A DNA stretch of 64,000 nt from Acidobacteriota bacterium (GTDB lineage: Bacteria > Acidobacteriota > Terriglobia > Acidiferrales > UBA7541): positions 54,683 to 118,682 of the forward strand of contig JABCYZ010000017.1 of NCBI GenBank assembly GCA_013289955.1, given 5' to 3'. Shown here piece by piece: positions 8,173-16,910 of the stretch. How positions within the stretch are numbered: the first letter of the stretch is position 1; each line of letters begins with the position of its first letter. The notes under the pieces are model-generated. The model was not told the DNA's origin and made no database searches. It saw only the letters and a program-made list of their open reading frames with translations. The translations under genes and the position numbers were made by a program.

Positions 8173-8571
8173 CTGCTCATCCTGGTACCGGAATAGAAGT
8201 TATGCAGCCCTATTTCGCACAGTGATCAAATAAGGGCCGGGATTTCGAGGGGTTATTTGAGGAGTACGGCGGGAAGAGGGATATCGCCCGACCCAGCCCT
8301 GGATCCCGGTCAATGTCGCTCTTTCTCGCCGTGCCGTGCACCAGATTGGGGGTTTCTAAGAAAGTGCGCTGTTCCATTTTATACAGCCTGGTCTAAATCC
8401 ACTTGATAGGGTTCTTCTCTTCCTCCAGTCGTCCGTAGGATCGCTCACTGGGGATTAGCCTCTCGTTCGGAGCCGCTTCCGAGGGGTAGAAAACAGTCTA
8501 TCGGAAGGGGACATGACGGCCCCCGGACTGCGGACGTTTTCTTCGAGCCCTCAGAAAGAAAGGAAGAAGAA
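8173..8571. other. intergenic stretch, no gene recognised
   Basis: About 400 bases between divergent genes (7795-8172 on -, 8572-8955 on +). It should hold promoters for both, but no convincing -35/-10 pair was identified. No RNA gene or repeat was seen. Confidence 0.5.
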
Positions 8572-8955
8572 ATGCCCAGCGTGAATCAGGTTTTGGTTAT
8601 CTCTCCTGAGAAAGAAGATCATGAAAAGATTAACGCAGCGATGATCAGGTGTGATCTCCACTCCATCTGCTGCATGAAATTCGACGAAGCGCGCATCTTT
8701 ATGACCACGCAGAAGTTCCGCGTGGTGTTCTGCCAGGACACTTTGCCGGATGGTGATTTTCGCGGAGTTGTCTCGGCAGCGAATCCCACGCCAGTCGTCG
8801 TGCTTTCGCGTTTCGCCGAATGGGATCATTACCTTGCCGCTCTCCGCGACGGAGCCTTCGACTACATCGCATGTCCGCCTGACTCCGCCGAAACAGAGCG
8901 CATCGTGTGGTCTGCTATCGCCCGCGCACGCGAATCCTCCGCCGTTAGGCACTAG
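8572..8955 (+). CDS. stand-alone response-regulator receiver-like protein, atypical
   Basis: A 127-residue single-domain protein with a CheY-like layout: VLVISPEKEDHEKINAAM (beta1-alpha1), FRVVFCQDTLPDGDFR (beta3), TPVVVLSRFAEWDHYLAALRDGAFDYIA (beta4-alpha4-beta5). At the phospho-acceptor position the usual Asp is replaced: in C-Q-D-T-L-P-D-G the residue three before LP is Gln, and the acidic pocket after beta1 is PEKE. It is probably a pseudo-receiver that does not use Asp phosphorylation (inference). No output domain. AAGGAAGAAG precedes the ATG. No kinase gene is adjacent. Confidence 0.75.
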   Translation: MPSVNQVLVISPEKEDHEKINAAMIRCDLHSICCMKFDEARIFMTTQKFRVVFCQDTLPDGDFRGVVSAANPTPVVVLSRFAEWDHYLAALRDGAFDYIACPPDSAETERIVWSAIARARESSAVRH

Positions 8956-9393
8956 GAAACAATTTTCGCTGGACGGAACTAGGTTGGCTTGAGTTCTGGC
9001 TTGGATGGCTGGACCAGATATGGCTGCGGGATGGTAGGGAGGCTGACGCGTGCCCGCAAGAAAGCGTAATCCCTCGTTCCGAGCCGCTATTCACATCGGC
9101 AAACTGCCGGTCACGAATAGCTCGGCAAGAAGCCGGACCCGATCACCGAAGCCGACACTGTGAAAGGCGAAGCCTCGGACGATCCCCACGTCGTCAGAAC
9201 GGTGACCTTCGCAGCCAACTCCAGGAAGCGGCATGAAAGAGTGAGGTCGGAGAAGAAGGCTTGAACCGGCGCTCAGTTCTCCGGAACGTCAGTAGACCTG
9301 TTCCTATTCGCACAGACGCGCGGCTCCCATCGCGTTAGTCTGTTCGTGGATCCTGATCGACTGGGTCCCAGACGCAGTGGAACCCGAATCAAA
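8956..9393. other. intergenic stretch, no gene recognised
   Basis: About 440 bases with several short frames, none recognisable, between two + strand genes. No hairpin terminator with a T-run was found. Confidence 0.5.
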
Positions 9394-10248
9394 ATGGAAC
9401 TCCTGGCAAAATTCCGAATCGGTGCGCTTCTGATGGCGGCCACGGCTTCCTCCGCGCTCTTCGCGCAGAACAAGGGATCGGATAAACCTCAGAACCCCTC
9501 AAACATCCCGGATGCCCGTCAGATTGTGGGTCAATCCATCGTGGCAGCCGAGCACAGCTGGCAGGCGCGCAATGAGTACGTCTATATCGAGCGCGACGAG
9601 GATCGACGCCTGGACTCGGCAGGGAAAGTGCAATCCCAAAATGTCGATGTCACCAGGATGACGCTTATCAACGGCATCCGTTTTGAGCAGCTCATGGAAC
9701 ATAACGGCCAGGTTCCATCCGCCGAGGATCAGAAAAAAAGCGGCCTGGATGCCGAGAAACTGAAGCACGAAACGCCTGAGGAGAAGGCTGTGCGGCTCCA
9801 GAAGGACCAGGAAAACAGATCTTTTCTCCACGTCCTCCTCGAGGCCTTCGACTTTCGTCTCGTCGGCGAAGAGACCTTGGCAGGCAGGCCGACCTATGTG
9901 CTTGAGGCCACACCACATCCTGGCTATCGCGCCAGCGGCAAGTACGCCAAGCTGCTCTCCAGGGTGGAAGGCAAGCTCTGGGTCGACCAGCAGGATTTCG
10001 GCTGGGTCAAGGTTGACGGCGAAGTAACGCAGTCCTTCTCTATGGGATTGTTTGTGGCTCGCGTGCAGCGTGGTTCGCACATTATCCTCGAGCAGACTTG
10101 TCTCGGCGACGCCGTCTGGGCGCCAAAACGCCTCGAAGTGCGTGCGAGCGCCAAAATCCTTTTCCTCAAAAGCCTCGAACTCGACAGGATCCTCACCTAT
10201 TCGGACTATCGCGCGGCAGCGGACGGCGCATTCTCTGTGAAAAAATAG
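9394..10248 (+). CDS. exported protein, possible LolA-like outer-membrane-lipid-binding fold
   Basis: A 284-residue protein with a Sec signal peptide (MELLAKFRIGALLMAATASSALFAQ). The mature sequence is polar and beta-rich (EYVYIERDEDRRLDSAGKVQSQ, TYVLEATPHPGY, VEGKLWVDQQDFGWVKVDGEV). The phrase G-R-P-T-Y-V-L-E followed by a W-V-D-xx-D-F-G-W-V-K strand recalls outer membrane lipoprotein-sorting proteins (LolA/LolB fold), but this is a weak inference and there is no lipobox. ATG 9394 was chosen because the signal peptide starts there; the frame extends to 9346. Isolated gene; function unknown. Confidence 0.75.
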   Translation: MELLAKFRIGALLMAATASSALFAQNKGSDKPQNPSNIPDARQIVGQSIVAAEHSWQARNEYVYIERDEDRRLDSAGKVQSQNVDVTRMTLINGIRFEQLMEHNGQVPSAEDQKKSGLDAEKLKHETPEEKAVRLQKDQENRSFLHVLLEAFDFRLVGEETLAGRPTYVLEATPHPGYRASGKYAKLLSRVEGKLWVDQQDFGWVKVDGEVTQSFSMGLFVARVQRGSHIILEQTCLGDAVWAPKRLEVRASAKILFLKSLELDRILTYSDYRAAADGAFSVKK

Positions 10249-10585
10249 TGGTGTTCTTCGAGACTATGTAGAGTGGTCCCCGGACGAGCGTCTACCTGTC
10301 CGGGTCCACTGCTTGGCCACGACACGGCGGTTCTCCCGAGCCGCAATGGGTGCGCGACCAACGTGCGGAGGCTCTCGTCCTTGATGATGGAACGACAGGG
10401 TGTATTTATCCTCGCGCTGCCCTCGGTGCGGCTTTGGAAAAACATTTCACAACCAAGGCAGGTCCCTAGTCTCGCTGGGCAACAGATTCGCTATAGCGAA
10501 GCCGGAAACCAGCCGGCCTAGACCGTATGTGCTGCCCTATCTTGTAGTTAGCCTCATTCGGTGGGCCAGAAATGGGGTTTGTGTC

Positions 10586-10601
10586 TGGCATGAAATATGC
10601 A
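10586..10601 (+). promoter_or_regulatory. candidate sigma-54 (-24/-12) promoter
   Basis: TGGCATGAAATATGCA has GG and GC exactly 10 bases apart and differs from TGGCACG-N4-TTGCA at two of the conserved positions. It lies 144 bases before the exported-protein remnant at 10745 and about 700 bases before 11298. No activator gene is adjacent; the window does contain a sigma-54 activator at 20036-22198. Confidence 0.4.
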
Positions 10602-10673
10602 CTTACTACCCGGAAGGACGATTCTGTCGGAAGAACTCTGACCGATCTTGGCTAGAAATCATTGCATTTGACA

Positions 10674-10690
10674 CCCTGGCTGCGCCAGGG
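10674..10690. promoter_or_regulatory. perfect 7-bp stem hairpin
   Basis: CCCTGGC, three bases, GCCAGGG. It has no T-run after it, so it is not a canonical intrinsic terminator. It sits between the sigma-54-like motif and the 10745 frame. Confidence 0.35.
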
Positions 10691-10744
10691 ACGCACCGGA
10701 AAGTGGGGTAAGGACGTCTCTCCAAGGAATAAAAACCTTCTGAA

Positions 10745-11071
10745 ATGACGACCCTACATCAAGCGCGACGATTGAGAAAGACAAGCCTCGCAATAGTTTT
10801 GCTTTTTATTGCCGCAGTCGCGCACAGTGAGATTCCCGAGAACCTTCAACTGCGAGATGATGTCTCTAACGATATCGCCTTCACCGGAAAAGGGTGTCAT
10901 TCTCTCCAACCTCACGCTTTTGATGAAGAAAGCGCTCCTACATTGGGAAGCGGGAAAGCCAAAGTGGTTCCCGCTGTGGCAGTGCAATTCTCTGCGTTTC
11001 CGTCCGTCGCAGGACCTTTTCATCTGTTAGGGCAGGATCGCCTTCCACTTTGGTGTATTCAGAGAACTTAA
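10745..11071 (+). pseudogene. exported protein remnant, probably frameshifted
   Basis: The frame opens with a signal peptide (RKTSLAIVLLFIAAVAHS) followed by EIPENLQLRDDVSNDIAF, an orderly mature N-terminus. After that the sequence loses protein-like character, and another frame (10809-11030) gives an equally open but unconvincing reading. I read this as an exported protein gene whose 3' part is decayed or shifted; an intact short protein of 108 residues cannot be excluded. The ribosome site is weak (AAGGA more than 12 bases before the ATG). The rest of 10249-11297 (about 1 kb) holds no other gene I recognise. Confidence 0.4.
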
Positions 11072-11297
11072 AAGTCCCCCTCAGCTCACCTCGTCGTGCT
11101 CCTTTTTCGGTTCTCTGAATAGCGCTCCGACAAAAGCAGCACCGAATCCATTCTTAGATCGATAGCTCGTAGGCATCGAAGCTGATGGCCTCGCGACATG
11201 GATGCCCATGCCGGGCAAACGTACAAGTTCAGAACATCCATGGCGTCAATTTTCTAGGTAGGTGGAGCTCCGCCCGCCCATAACTGGATGTCAAAAA

Positions 11298-12404
11298 ATG
11301 AGAAACGAGATTAGGGCTGCAAGATCCAAACCATTGCTAGCCAGTTCCAATCAGTCGACACGTTTGACTGCGACGATTGTCTCGTCCGGCGCAGAGATTC
11401 TCGAACTCACTCCGTTCGTTTATAGCTTGGCAGAAGAGCCGGGTATGACCGCCCCTCGTTTCTTCCTGGCGTCCGTCCTGCCACAATATTGGAAACCCCG
11501 CGTGGTGGTCGTTTCACGAGGCCCTGGAATCGCGGGATTGTTATATTGCAAAGAGCGAGTAGTGGCTGGCATTGGGACCGGCATCGTCTTTGGCGACGAC
11601 ACTCTTGGCGCGATGATTGTGGCGCGACCAGGCGAAGCAGATGCGGTCCTGCATTGCGCCGTGGAGGCGCTCCTTGAGCACGTGGTTGCGCTCCGGTTCC
11701 GTGTGGGTTCCGGCCTGCTTAGGGTTATGGAAAGGGCGAAGGCTGAAGCGCACATTTATTCCTTCCGTTCAGAACACCATGCACATCTCAAACTGCCACT
11801 AACCTATGATGGGTTCCTGACTCTGGTTGGCCCCTGCACTCGTCACAACCTCCGTCGGTATCGTCGGAGGAGTGAATCGGTGGGCAACGAGTTCCGTCCT
11901 GACCTCGAATTTTCAGAATTCTGCGCCGCTGCGAGAGATCTGTTCCCAAACGGTTCCTTTGCGACATCCAAGAGAGAACTGGAAAGGGCGCTTGACATGA
12001 TCTCGGCCATGCCAACGACTTTACGGTTGCTGATTGGCTTACGTCGAGCGAATGGGGAATGGATAAGTCTCGCCGGCGGCTGGTATGACGGATCCCGGGT
12101 TATTCTCATCATGCAGATGAACGACCGGCGAATGGGTCGCGACTCACTGTCTCTGGTGTTGCGATCTTATTTAATCGAGATGCTGGTCAAACGAGGGTTC
12201 CGGGAAATCATCTTCTGGGCGGGGACATCCGCCCCGCTTAGCTCCTATACAACTCGAGGCGAGGAATTCGTGGCGTGCGTTGACGCCCAATCCCATCCCT
12301 GGCGCATGGTTCGGCTGGCATGCGCGACGCTCGCGAAGCTCGCTCCATTCTCCCTTGGCGATTGGCTGAAGTGGGTTGTGCCAAATGTCGGTCTGGGCGG
12401 TTGA
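11298..12404 (+). CDS. GNAT-superfamily acyltransferase (CelD/BioF2-like)
   Basis: A 368-residue cytoplasmic protein. The C-terminal half has the GNAT-type core of FemAB/CelD-like proteins: FLTLVGPCTRHNLRRYRRR, then LRLLIGLRRANGEWISLAGGWYDGSRVILIMQMNDRRMGRDSLSLVLRSYLIEMLVKRGFREIIFWAG. The segment with small residues, a bulge and a long helix is where acyl-CoA would bind. Members often sit in exopolysaccharide or lipid modification loci, but nothing here names a substrate. ATG 11298 has GGATG about 6 bases upstream; the frame extends 12 codons further. Single gene between two decayed regions. Confidence 0.7.
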   Translation: MRNEIRAARSKPLLASSNQSTRLTATIVSSGAEILELTPFVYSLAEEPGMTAPRFFLASVLPQYWKPRVVVVSRGPGIAGLLYCKERVVAGIGTGIVFGDDTLGAMIVARPGEADAVLHCAVEALLEHVVALRFRVGSGLLRVMERAKAEAHIYSFRSEHHAHLKLPLTYDGFLTLVGPCTRHNLRRYRRRSESVGNEFRPDLEFSEFCAAARDLFPNGSFATSKRELERALDMISAMPTTLRLLIGLRRANGEWISLAGGWYDGSRVILIMQMNDRRMGRDSLSLVLRSYLIEMLVKRGFREIIFWAGTSAPLSSYTTRGEEFVACVDAQSHPWRMVRLACATLAKLAPFSLGDWLKWVVPNVGLGG

Positions 12405-12621
12405 AACCGCATTCCGTGTGAGTCTCTGGGGGCAGCGGTCGCTGCGTATGTGTATTCACGCATGTTCGGTGCGGTCGAAAGATCTACGGGCCGCCAGGCT
12501 CAAGAACGAAGAGCTCAGGAACGCCTCCCGGTGGTCTAGTGGCCGCTCAGGCTGGACATTGAATCGCTATGATGCACATCCTGAGCGCTTCGGCGAAACG
12601 CACGCGACTGTGGCTCAGCCC

Positions 12622-12759
12622 GTGAAAATTGAATGCGACCTCACCGTACACCAGCAGGACGACCAGATCGTTCGCATGACTTCGCCTCTGGACCCTAGCG
12701 TGACGCACGGGAATCTTTGCATCAAAGGGAGCTTCGGCTGGCAGTATGTGCAGATTCAA
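12622..12759 (+). pseudogene. fragment of formate dehydrogenase alpha / molybdopterin oxidoreductase N-terminus
   Basis: Codons here read VKIECDLTVHQQDDQIVRM followed by TSPLDPSVTHGNLCIKGSFG and W-Q-Y-V-Q. The pattern C-D-L-T-V ... IV-R-V-T-S-P-x-D ... V-T-x-G-N-L-C-I-K-G-R-F-G is the end of the N-terminal Fe4S4 (Mo/W bis-MGD Fe4S4) domain of formate dehydrogenase alpha and related NuoG-like proteins. The preceding cluster cysteines are missing, and the frame stops 24 codons after the match without any molybdopterin domain. A decayed remnant, not a working gene. The rest of 12405-12870 contains nothing recognisable. Confidence 0.6.
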
Positions 12760-12870
12760 GCCGCGAACACGAAGGTAAAATAGTCTTTCGGGCATCCCGT
12801 GTTCGAGGTTATGTATGTGTGCGGTAACTTTTTTGTTCCCCATGGGTCTAACCTAGCGACTGGCGGAAAC

Positions 12871-14610
12871 ATGCTTCTCTACCTTTTGGCTTTTGCGGGC
12901 GGTGTGCTGACGATTGTCAGTCCTTGTATTTTGCCGGTTTTACCCTTTGTATTTTCCCGAGCAGACCTGCCATTTCGCCGAAGTGGCCTTCCGCTTCTTG
13001 TGGGAATGGCGGCCACCTTTGCCTTGGTCGCAGGCTTTGCCACGTTTGCAGGAGCCTGGGTCGTGCGCGCCAATCAAATCGGCAGGATGCTCGCGGTTGT
13101 CGTCTTCCTGCTGCTCGGGCTCGCCTTGCTTTTTCCAAGTTTGTCAGAATACGTGACGCGTCCCCTCGTTCGCCTGGGCGGAAGGGTAGAGGGTCAACAT
13201 AGCGCCGGCGCTCCGAGCATTGGACGGTCTCTTCTATTGGGAATGTCCACGGGCTTGTTGTGGGCTCCATGTGCCGGTCCAATTCTAGGTTTGATTTTGA
13301 CGGGAGCCGCGGTCGAAGGTCCGAGCGTGCACACCACTTTTCTACTGTTATCATTTTCTCTGGGAGCAGCAAGTTCTCTTGCCGTGGCACTATTAGCCGG
13401 GAACAAGGTATTCGCAATGATGAAGAAATCCCTTCGTGCAGAGGAATGGATTCGACGCGGTCTTGGCGCGACAGTTTTGGTTGGTGTAGTGGCCATTGCG
13501 CTCGGCTGGGACACGGGAATTCTCCGCAGACTCTCGCTTTCAACTACCTCCGGCGTCGAACAAGAGCTGCTTGACCGGTTCCGGCCAGTTGCCTACGCGA
13601 AAGCAGACGAATCTCGATCCGCGCAATCTGCGGCTGTCGTATTGGGACACGAGGGAACGTTCCCGAGTCTGGACGGGGCCGTGAAATGGCTGAACTCACC
13701 ACCGCTCACCCGCAAGGAGCTCAAGGGGAAGGTGGTTCTGATCGATTTCTGGACCTACTCCTGCATCAATTGTCTGCGCTCGATTCCGTACGTGGAAGCC
13801 TGGGCGGCGAAATACAAGAACGACGGACTTGTCGTCATAGGCGTGCATACTCCGGAATTTGCGTTTGAGAAGGACCCCGCGAATGTGGCGAAGTCGCTGA
13901 CGGATTTGAAGATCACCTACCCTGTGGCCGTTGACAGCAACTACCTAATCTGGAAGGCGTTTAACAACGAATACTGGCCGGCGCACTATTTTATCGACGC
14001 GAACGGGTCGATTCGCTACCACCATTTTGGCGAAGGGAAGTACGCCGAATCGGAGGAAGTGATCCAGCAAATGTTGCGTGAAAAGAATTCGGGATTGAAG
14101 ACGGATGGCTTCGTCCAGGTGAACGCGGCCGGATCCGAAGCCGCGCCGGATTCAAAGGACGTAGCGTCGCCCGAAACATACATCGGTTACGCGCGTCAGC
14201 AAAATTACGTTTCGCCTGAGAGAATCCGGCAGGATGGAGCGCAGGTCTACACGGCGCCCTCGCGCCTCACAGTGAACCAGTGGGGACTCGTGGGTAATTG
14301 GAATGTAAGCGGAGAGCATGCTCAATTGATCTCCGCGCCGGGCAAAGTGATTTTCCGGTTTCACGCCCGCGATTTGCATCTTGTGCTGGGGCCGGGAAAA
14401 AACGGCAAGCCGGTGCGCTTTCTGGTTCGCATCGACGGCACGGCTCTGGGTGAGGATCATGGCGTTGACACGGACGAACATGGCGCGGGTATTGTTAAGG
14501 AATGCCGGTTATATCAATTGGTGCGCCAAAAAGGGAAAGTGGAAGACCGGACCTTTGAGATTGAATTCCTCGATCCCGGTGTTCAGGCGTTTGCTTTTAC
14601 GTTCGGGTGA
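12871..14610 (+). CDS. dipZ: DipZ: CcdA-like membrane electron carrier fused to thioredoxin domain
   Basis: A 579-residue inner-membrane protein that carries reducing power to the periplasm. The N-terminal half (about residues 1-220) has six hydrophobic segments with the two CcdA-type cysteines in SPCILPVLPF and WAPCAGPILG. A TlpA/thioredoxin domain follows (about 265-420) with active site C298-I-N-C301 in FWTYSCINCLRS, then NEYWPAHYFID. The last 140 residues are the beta-rich DipZ C-terminal domain (QWGLVGNWNVSGEHAQL). The start ATG 12871 opens directly into the first helix; a longer frame begins at 12799. msrB begins 21 bases after the stop, so DipZ probably re-reduces the exported MsrB (inference from operon and family). 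Confidence 0.92.
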   Translation: MLLYLLAFAGGVLTIVSPCILPVLPFVFSRADLPFRRSGLPLLVGMAATFALVAGFATFAGAWVVRANQIGRMLAVVVFLLLGLALLFPSLSEYVTRPLVRLGGRVEGQHSAGAPSIGRSLLLGMSTGLLWAPCAGPILGLILTGAAVEGPSVHTTFLLLSFSLGAASSLAVALLAGNKVFAMMKKSLRAEEWIRRGLGATVLVGVVAIALGWDTGILRRLSLSTTSGVEQELLDRFRPVAYAKADESRSAQSAAVVLGHEGTFPSLDGAVKWLNSPPLTRKELKGKVVLIDFWTYSCINCLRSIPYVEAWAAKYKNDGLVVIGVHTPEFAFEKDPANVAKSLTDLKITYPVAVDSNYLIWKAFNNEYWPAHYFIDANGSIRYHHFGEGKYAESEEVIQQMLREKNSGLKTDGFVQVNAAGSEAAPDSKDVASPETYIGYARQQNYVSPERIRQDGAQVYTAPSRLTVNQWGLVGNWNVSGEHAQLISAPGKVIFRFHARDLHLVLGPGKNGKPVRFLVRIDGTALGEDHGVDTDEHGAGIVKECRLYQLVRQKGKVEDRTFEIEFLDPGVQAFAFTFG

Positions 14611-14631
14611 GATGGAAACGCGAGGCTACCC

Positions 14632-15240
14632 ATGTTTAGAAAGACTCAGAAGACGGATTCCACTCGGGCTACGGTCGGACGGCGATTATTTCTGACAGGG
14701 GCAGGAGCGGCGGCGATCGGACTTAGCTGGTGGTATGTCCGGAGTCAAGCGCCGGTAAGCGCGGAAGCCGCGTCTGCCGGACTTCCGAAGACCGTGACCA
14801 TCGTCGAGTTTTCGGATTCAGGCGAGCGGAAATCAAGACTTTCCCTGGAGCGCATCGTCAAGACGGAAGAGGAGTGGAAGAAACAGCTCACGCCGGCTTC
14901 TTTCGAAGTTACGCGACACGCGGGTACAGAGCGTCCCTACACCAACGAAGACCCCAACAACCATGCGAAAGGCATATTCCGTTGTATCTGTTGCGATACG
15001 GCTCTGTTTGACTCCAGCACGAAGTTTCAATCGGGCACCGGCTGGCCGAGTTTTTGGGAGCCGATCGCGAAAGAAAACGTGCGAGAAACCACGGACTCTA
15101 GCCTGGGCATGATACGCACTGCCGTTTCTTGCCGGTTGTGCGACGCACACTTGGGCCATGTCTTTGAAGACGGGCCAAAGCCCACCGGCTTGCGCTATTG
15201 CATGAACTCCGTGGCCATGCGATTTGCCAAGGCTAGTTAG
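14632..15240 (+). CDS. msrB: peptide-methionine (R)-S-oxide reductase MsrB, exported
   Basis: Reduces methionine-R-sulfoxide in proteins. The 202-residue protein begins with a hydrophobic export segment preceded by Arg-Arg (RRLFLTGAGAAAIGLSWW, Tat- or Sec-like). The MsrB domain follows: FEVTRHAGTERPYTNED, zinc-binding pairs C-I-C-C and C-R-L-C, KFQSGTGWPSFWEP, DAHLGHVFEDGP, and the catalytic Cys190 in RYCMNSVAM. It has Cys, not selenocysteine, at the active site. Located directly after dipZ, which suggests an extracytoplasmic repair pathway fed by DipZ. Confidence 0.95.
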   Translation: MFRKTQKTDSTRATVGRRLFLTGAGAAAIGLSWWYVRSQAPVSAEAASAGLPKTVTIVEFSDSGERKSRLSLERIVKTEEEWKKQLTPASFEVTRHAGTERPYTNEDPNNHAKGIFRCICCDTALFDSSTKFQSGTGWPSFWEPIAKENVRETTDSSLGMIRTAVSCRLCDAHLGHVFEDGPKPTGLRYCMNSVAMRFAKAS

Positions 15241-15360
15241 AAGTTCGCACGGCAAGAATCTGCTGAAGCCGTCATTTCCGCTACAGCCGCGCCAAGACGC
15301 ATTGTCCGTATGCGCCCTACGCCGTTTAAGCCCCGCGACGCGCCATGTTATTCTGACGCC

Positions 15361-16053
15361 ATGGACAACATCCAATCTCAACGCGCTGCGGCTTTGCTGC
15401 AAGCGCAAAGTAGAGCGAACGAGCTCTTTCAGGCTGTTGAAAACCAAGGACTGATTCGCGCCAACATTCTGGAAAGCCAGCTGAACCAGGACGTCTACGA
15501 TCTCGCCAAAAAGATGTTTGGTATCTCCACGTACTGGCATAAACGCATAGTTCGCTCTGGCCGCAACACGCTTGCCCCGTATGACGAGAACCCGCCCGAC
15601 TTGACGGTCGGTGAGGACGACATTCTCTTCCTTGATCTAGGGCCGGTGTTCGAGGAGTGGGAAGCAGATTTCGGAAGAACATTTGTTCTCGGTTCCGACC
15701 CCGTCAAGCTGAAGCTTCGCGAGGACATCGGCAAGGCCTTCATCGAAGGCAAAGAGCACTTCAAGAGGAATCCGGACATTACCGCTGCCGGCCTCTACAA
15801 GCATGCGCAGAAACTGGCGCGCGAGTTCGGCTGGGAATACGGCGGGCCTATCGCAGGACACCTGATCGGCCAGTTTCCGCACGAGCGAATCCCCGGAGAT
15901 AAGGTCACGCTGTATGTTCACCCCGACAATCCGAACCGGATGAGAGACCCCGACGCGGAAGGCCAGGAACGCCACTGGATTTTCGAGATTCATTTTGTGG
16001 ACCGTGTCCGGCAAATGGGGGGATTCTACGAGGAACTCCTGACCATTGGGTGA
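15361..16053 (+). CDS. M24-family metallopeptidase-like protein
   Basis: A 230-residue cytoplasmic protein with the pita-bread fold of methionine aminopeptidase/aminopeptidase P. The five metal ligands can be placed: Asp in LFLDLGPVFEEW, Asp in EADFGRT, His in AGHLIGQF, Glu in WIFEIHFV and Glu in FYEELL. It lacks the N-terminal domain of aminopeptidase P. The substrate is unknown; related short M24 proteins are usually annotated only as Xaa-Pro peptidase-like. The start ATG 15361 (MDNIQSQRAAAL) was preferred to the longer frame from 15310; no strong ribosome site is visible. It could be read from the dipZ-msrB transcript (121-base gap). Confidence 0.82.
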   Translation: MDNIQSQRAAALLQAQSRANELFQAVENQGLIRANILESQLNQDVYDLAKKMFGISTYWHKRIVRSGRNTLAPYDENPPDLTVGEDDILFLDLGPVFEEWEADFGRTFVLGSDPVKLKLREDIGKAFIEGKEHFKRNPDITAAGLYKHAQKLAREFGWEYGGPIAGHLIGQFPHERIPGDKVTLYVHPDNPNRMRDPDAEGQERHWIFEIHFVDRVRQMGGFYEELLTIG

Positions 16054-16065
16054 ATGTGCCATTTG

Positions 16066-16093
16066 GGCGCCAAGTGCATTGCTGCCTGGCGCC
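16066..16093. terminator. hairpin between convergent genes
   Basis: GGCGCCA at 16066-16072 pairs perfectly with TGGCGCC at 16087-16093 across a 14-base loop. It lies between the ends of the M24 gene (+) and the SMP-30-like gene (-). There is no T-run on either side, so it is only a possible bidirectional transcription block. Confidence 0.35.
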
Positions 16094-16115
16094 AGGTCAA
16101 TCAGCTGTCGACGGG

Positions 16116-16910
16116 CTAGTGTTTCTGAAGTGGGACGCCGTACATCTTGAAGGTTCCCGGATCTTTGTCCTTCAGATTGGCATCGTTTCTGTAGTTCAAT
16201 TTTCCCTCAACAATCCAGGGCATCCCTTTCGTTGCCGTCACCGCGGGAGTAGCCTCGAGGCCTTCCTTGAGGGTCCTGAGCACGACGTTCCGCATTTCGG
16301 GCCCCTCAAACGTTACGATGGACATCCTTCCCGAGTTCTCAGCGAGCAGCAAGCGCTGTTTGCCAATCGTCCGCATGCCGTCGGGACGCTCGAGTGGCCG
16401 GGGAAGCTTGAGTTCAACAACGCCCTTCGCCTTCCCGTCCGGCCCGAGATCCAGCCGCAGGAGCTTTCCGGTCGTAACGCTGTTCACATACAACGTGGTT
16501 TTATCACCAAACGCCAACCCATCGGCGCCAGCTAACAGCGGATCCTTTATCGCGATCTCCAGAGCCTTTTGGCTGGTCTTCAACATCAATACGCTTCCTT
16601 GGCGAGGGTCGGATATGTATGCGGTGCCATCCGCATCGATCGCAATGTCGTTGCAAAGAACGGGATCGCCGGGCAACGGATAGGTGTTCTTCGCTGCGCC
16701 GCTCTTCAAGTCGAAGGTCTTGACGGCGGTCGCCCCACCGGTGTCTTCAAATTTGTTCGAGCAAACCCACAGCAACTTGCTCCTCTCGTCGGCAAAGACC
16801 CCGAGCACGGAATTCAAGCCCCCCGTGCCGGGTTTGATCCACTCTTCCGCCGTCGTTTTTCCGGGCGCGATTCGTAGCACGTTGCCGTGTCCCAGGCTTC
16901 CGACAATCAA
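16116..16910 (-). pseudogene. SMP-30/NHL-type beta-propeller protein, 5'-truncated
   Basis: The frame encodes repeated propeller blades typical of SMP-30/gluconolaconase-like proteins: SLGHGNVLRIAPGKTTAEEW, GDPVLCNDIAIDADGTAYIS, LLAGADGLAFGDKTTLYVNS, LERPDGMRTIGKQRLLLAEN. The reading begins in the middle of a blade: just before the first possible start (TTG 16910) are codons for S-T-A-D-G-T, and an in-frame TGA lies a few codons further up. No signal peptide or first-blade motif appears in any frame up to the ADOP gene end at 17171. The 5' end therefore appears lost. A functional short protein from TTG 16910 is possible but less likely. The 260 bases upstream hold nothing recognisable. Confidence 0.6.
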
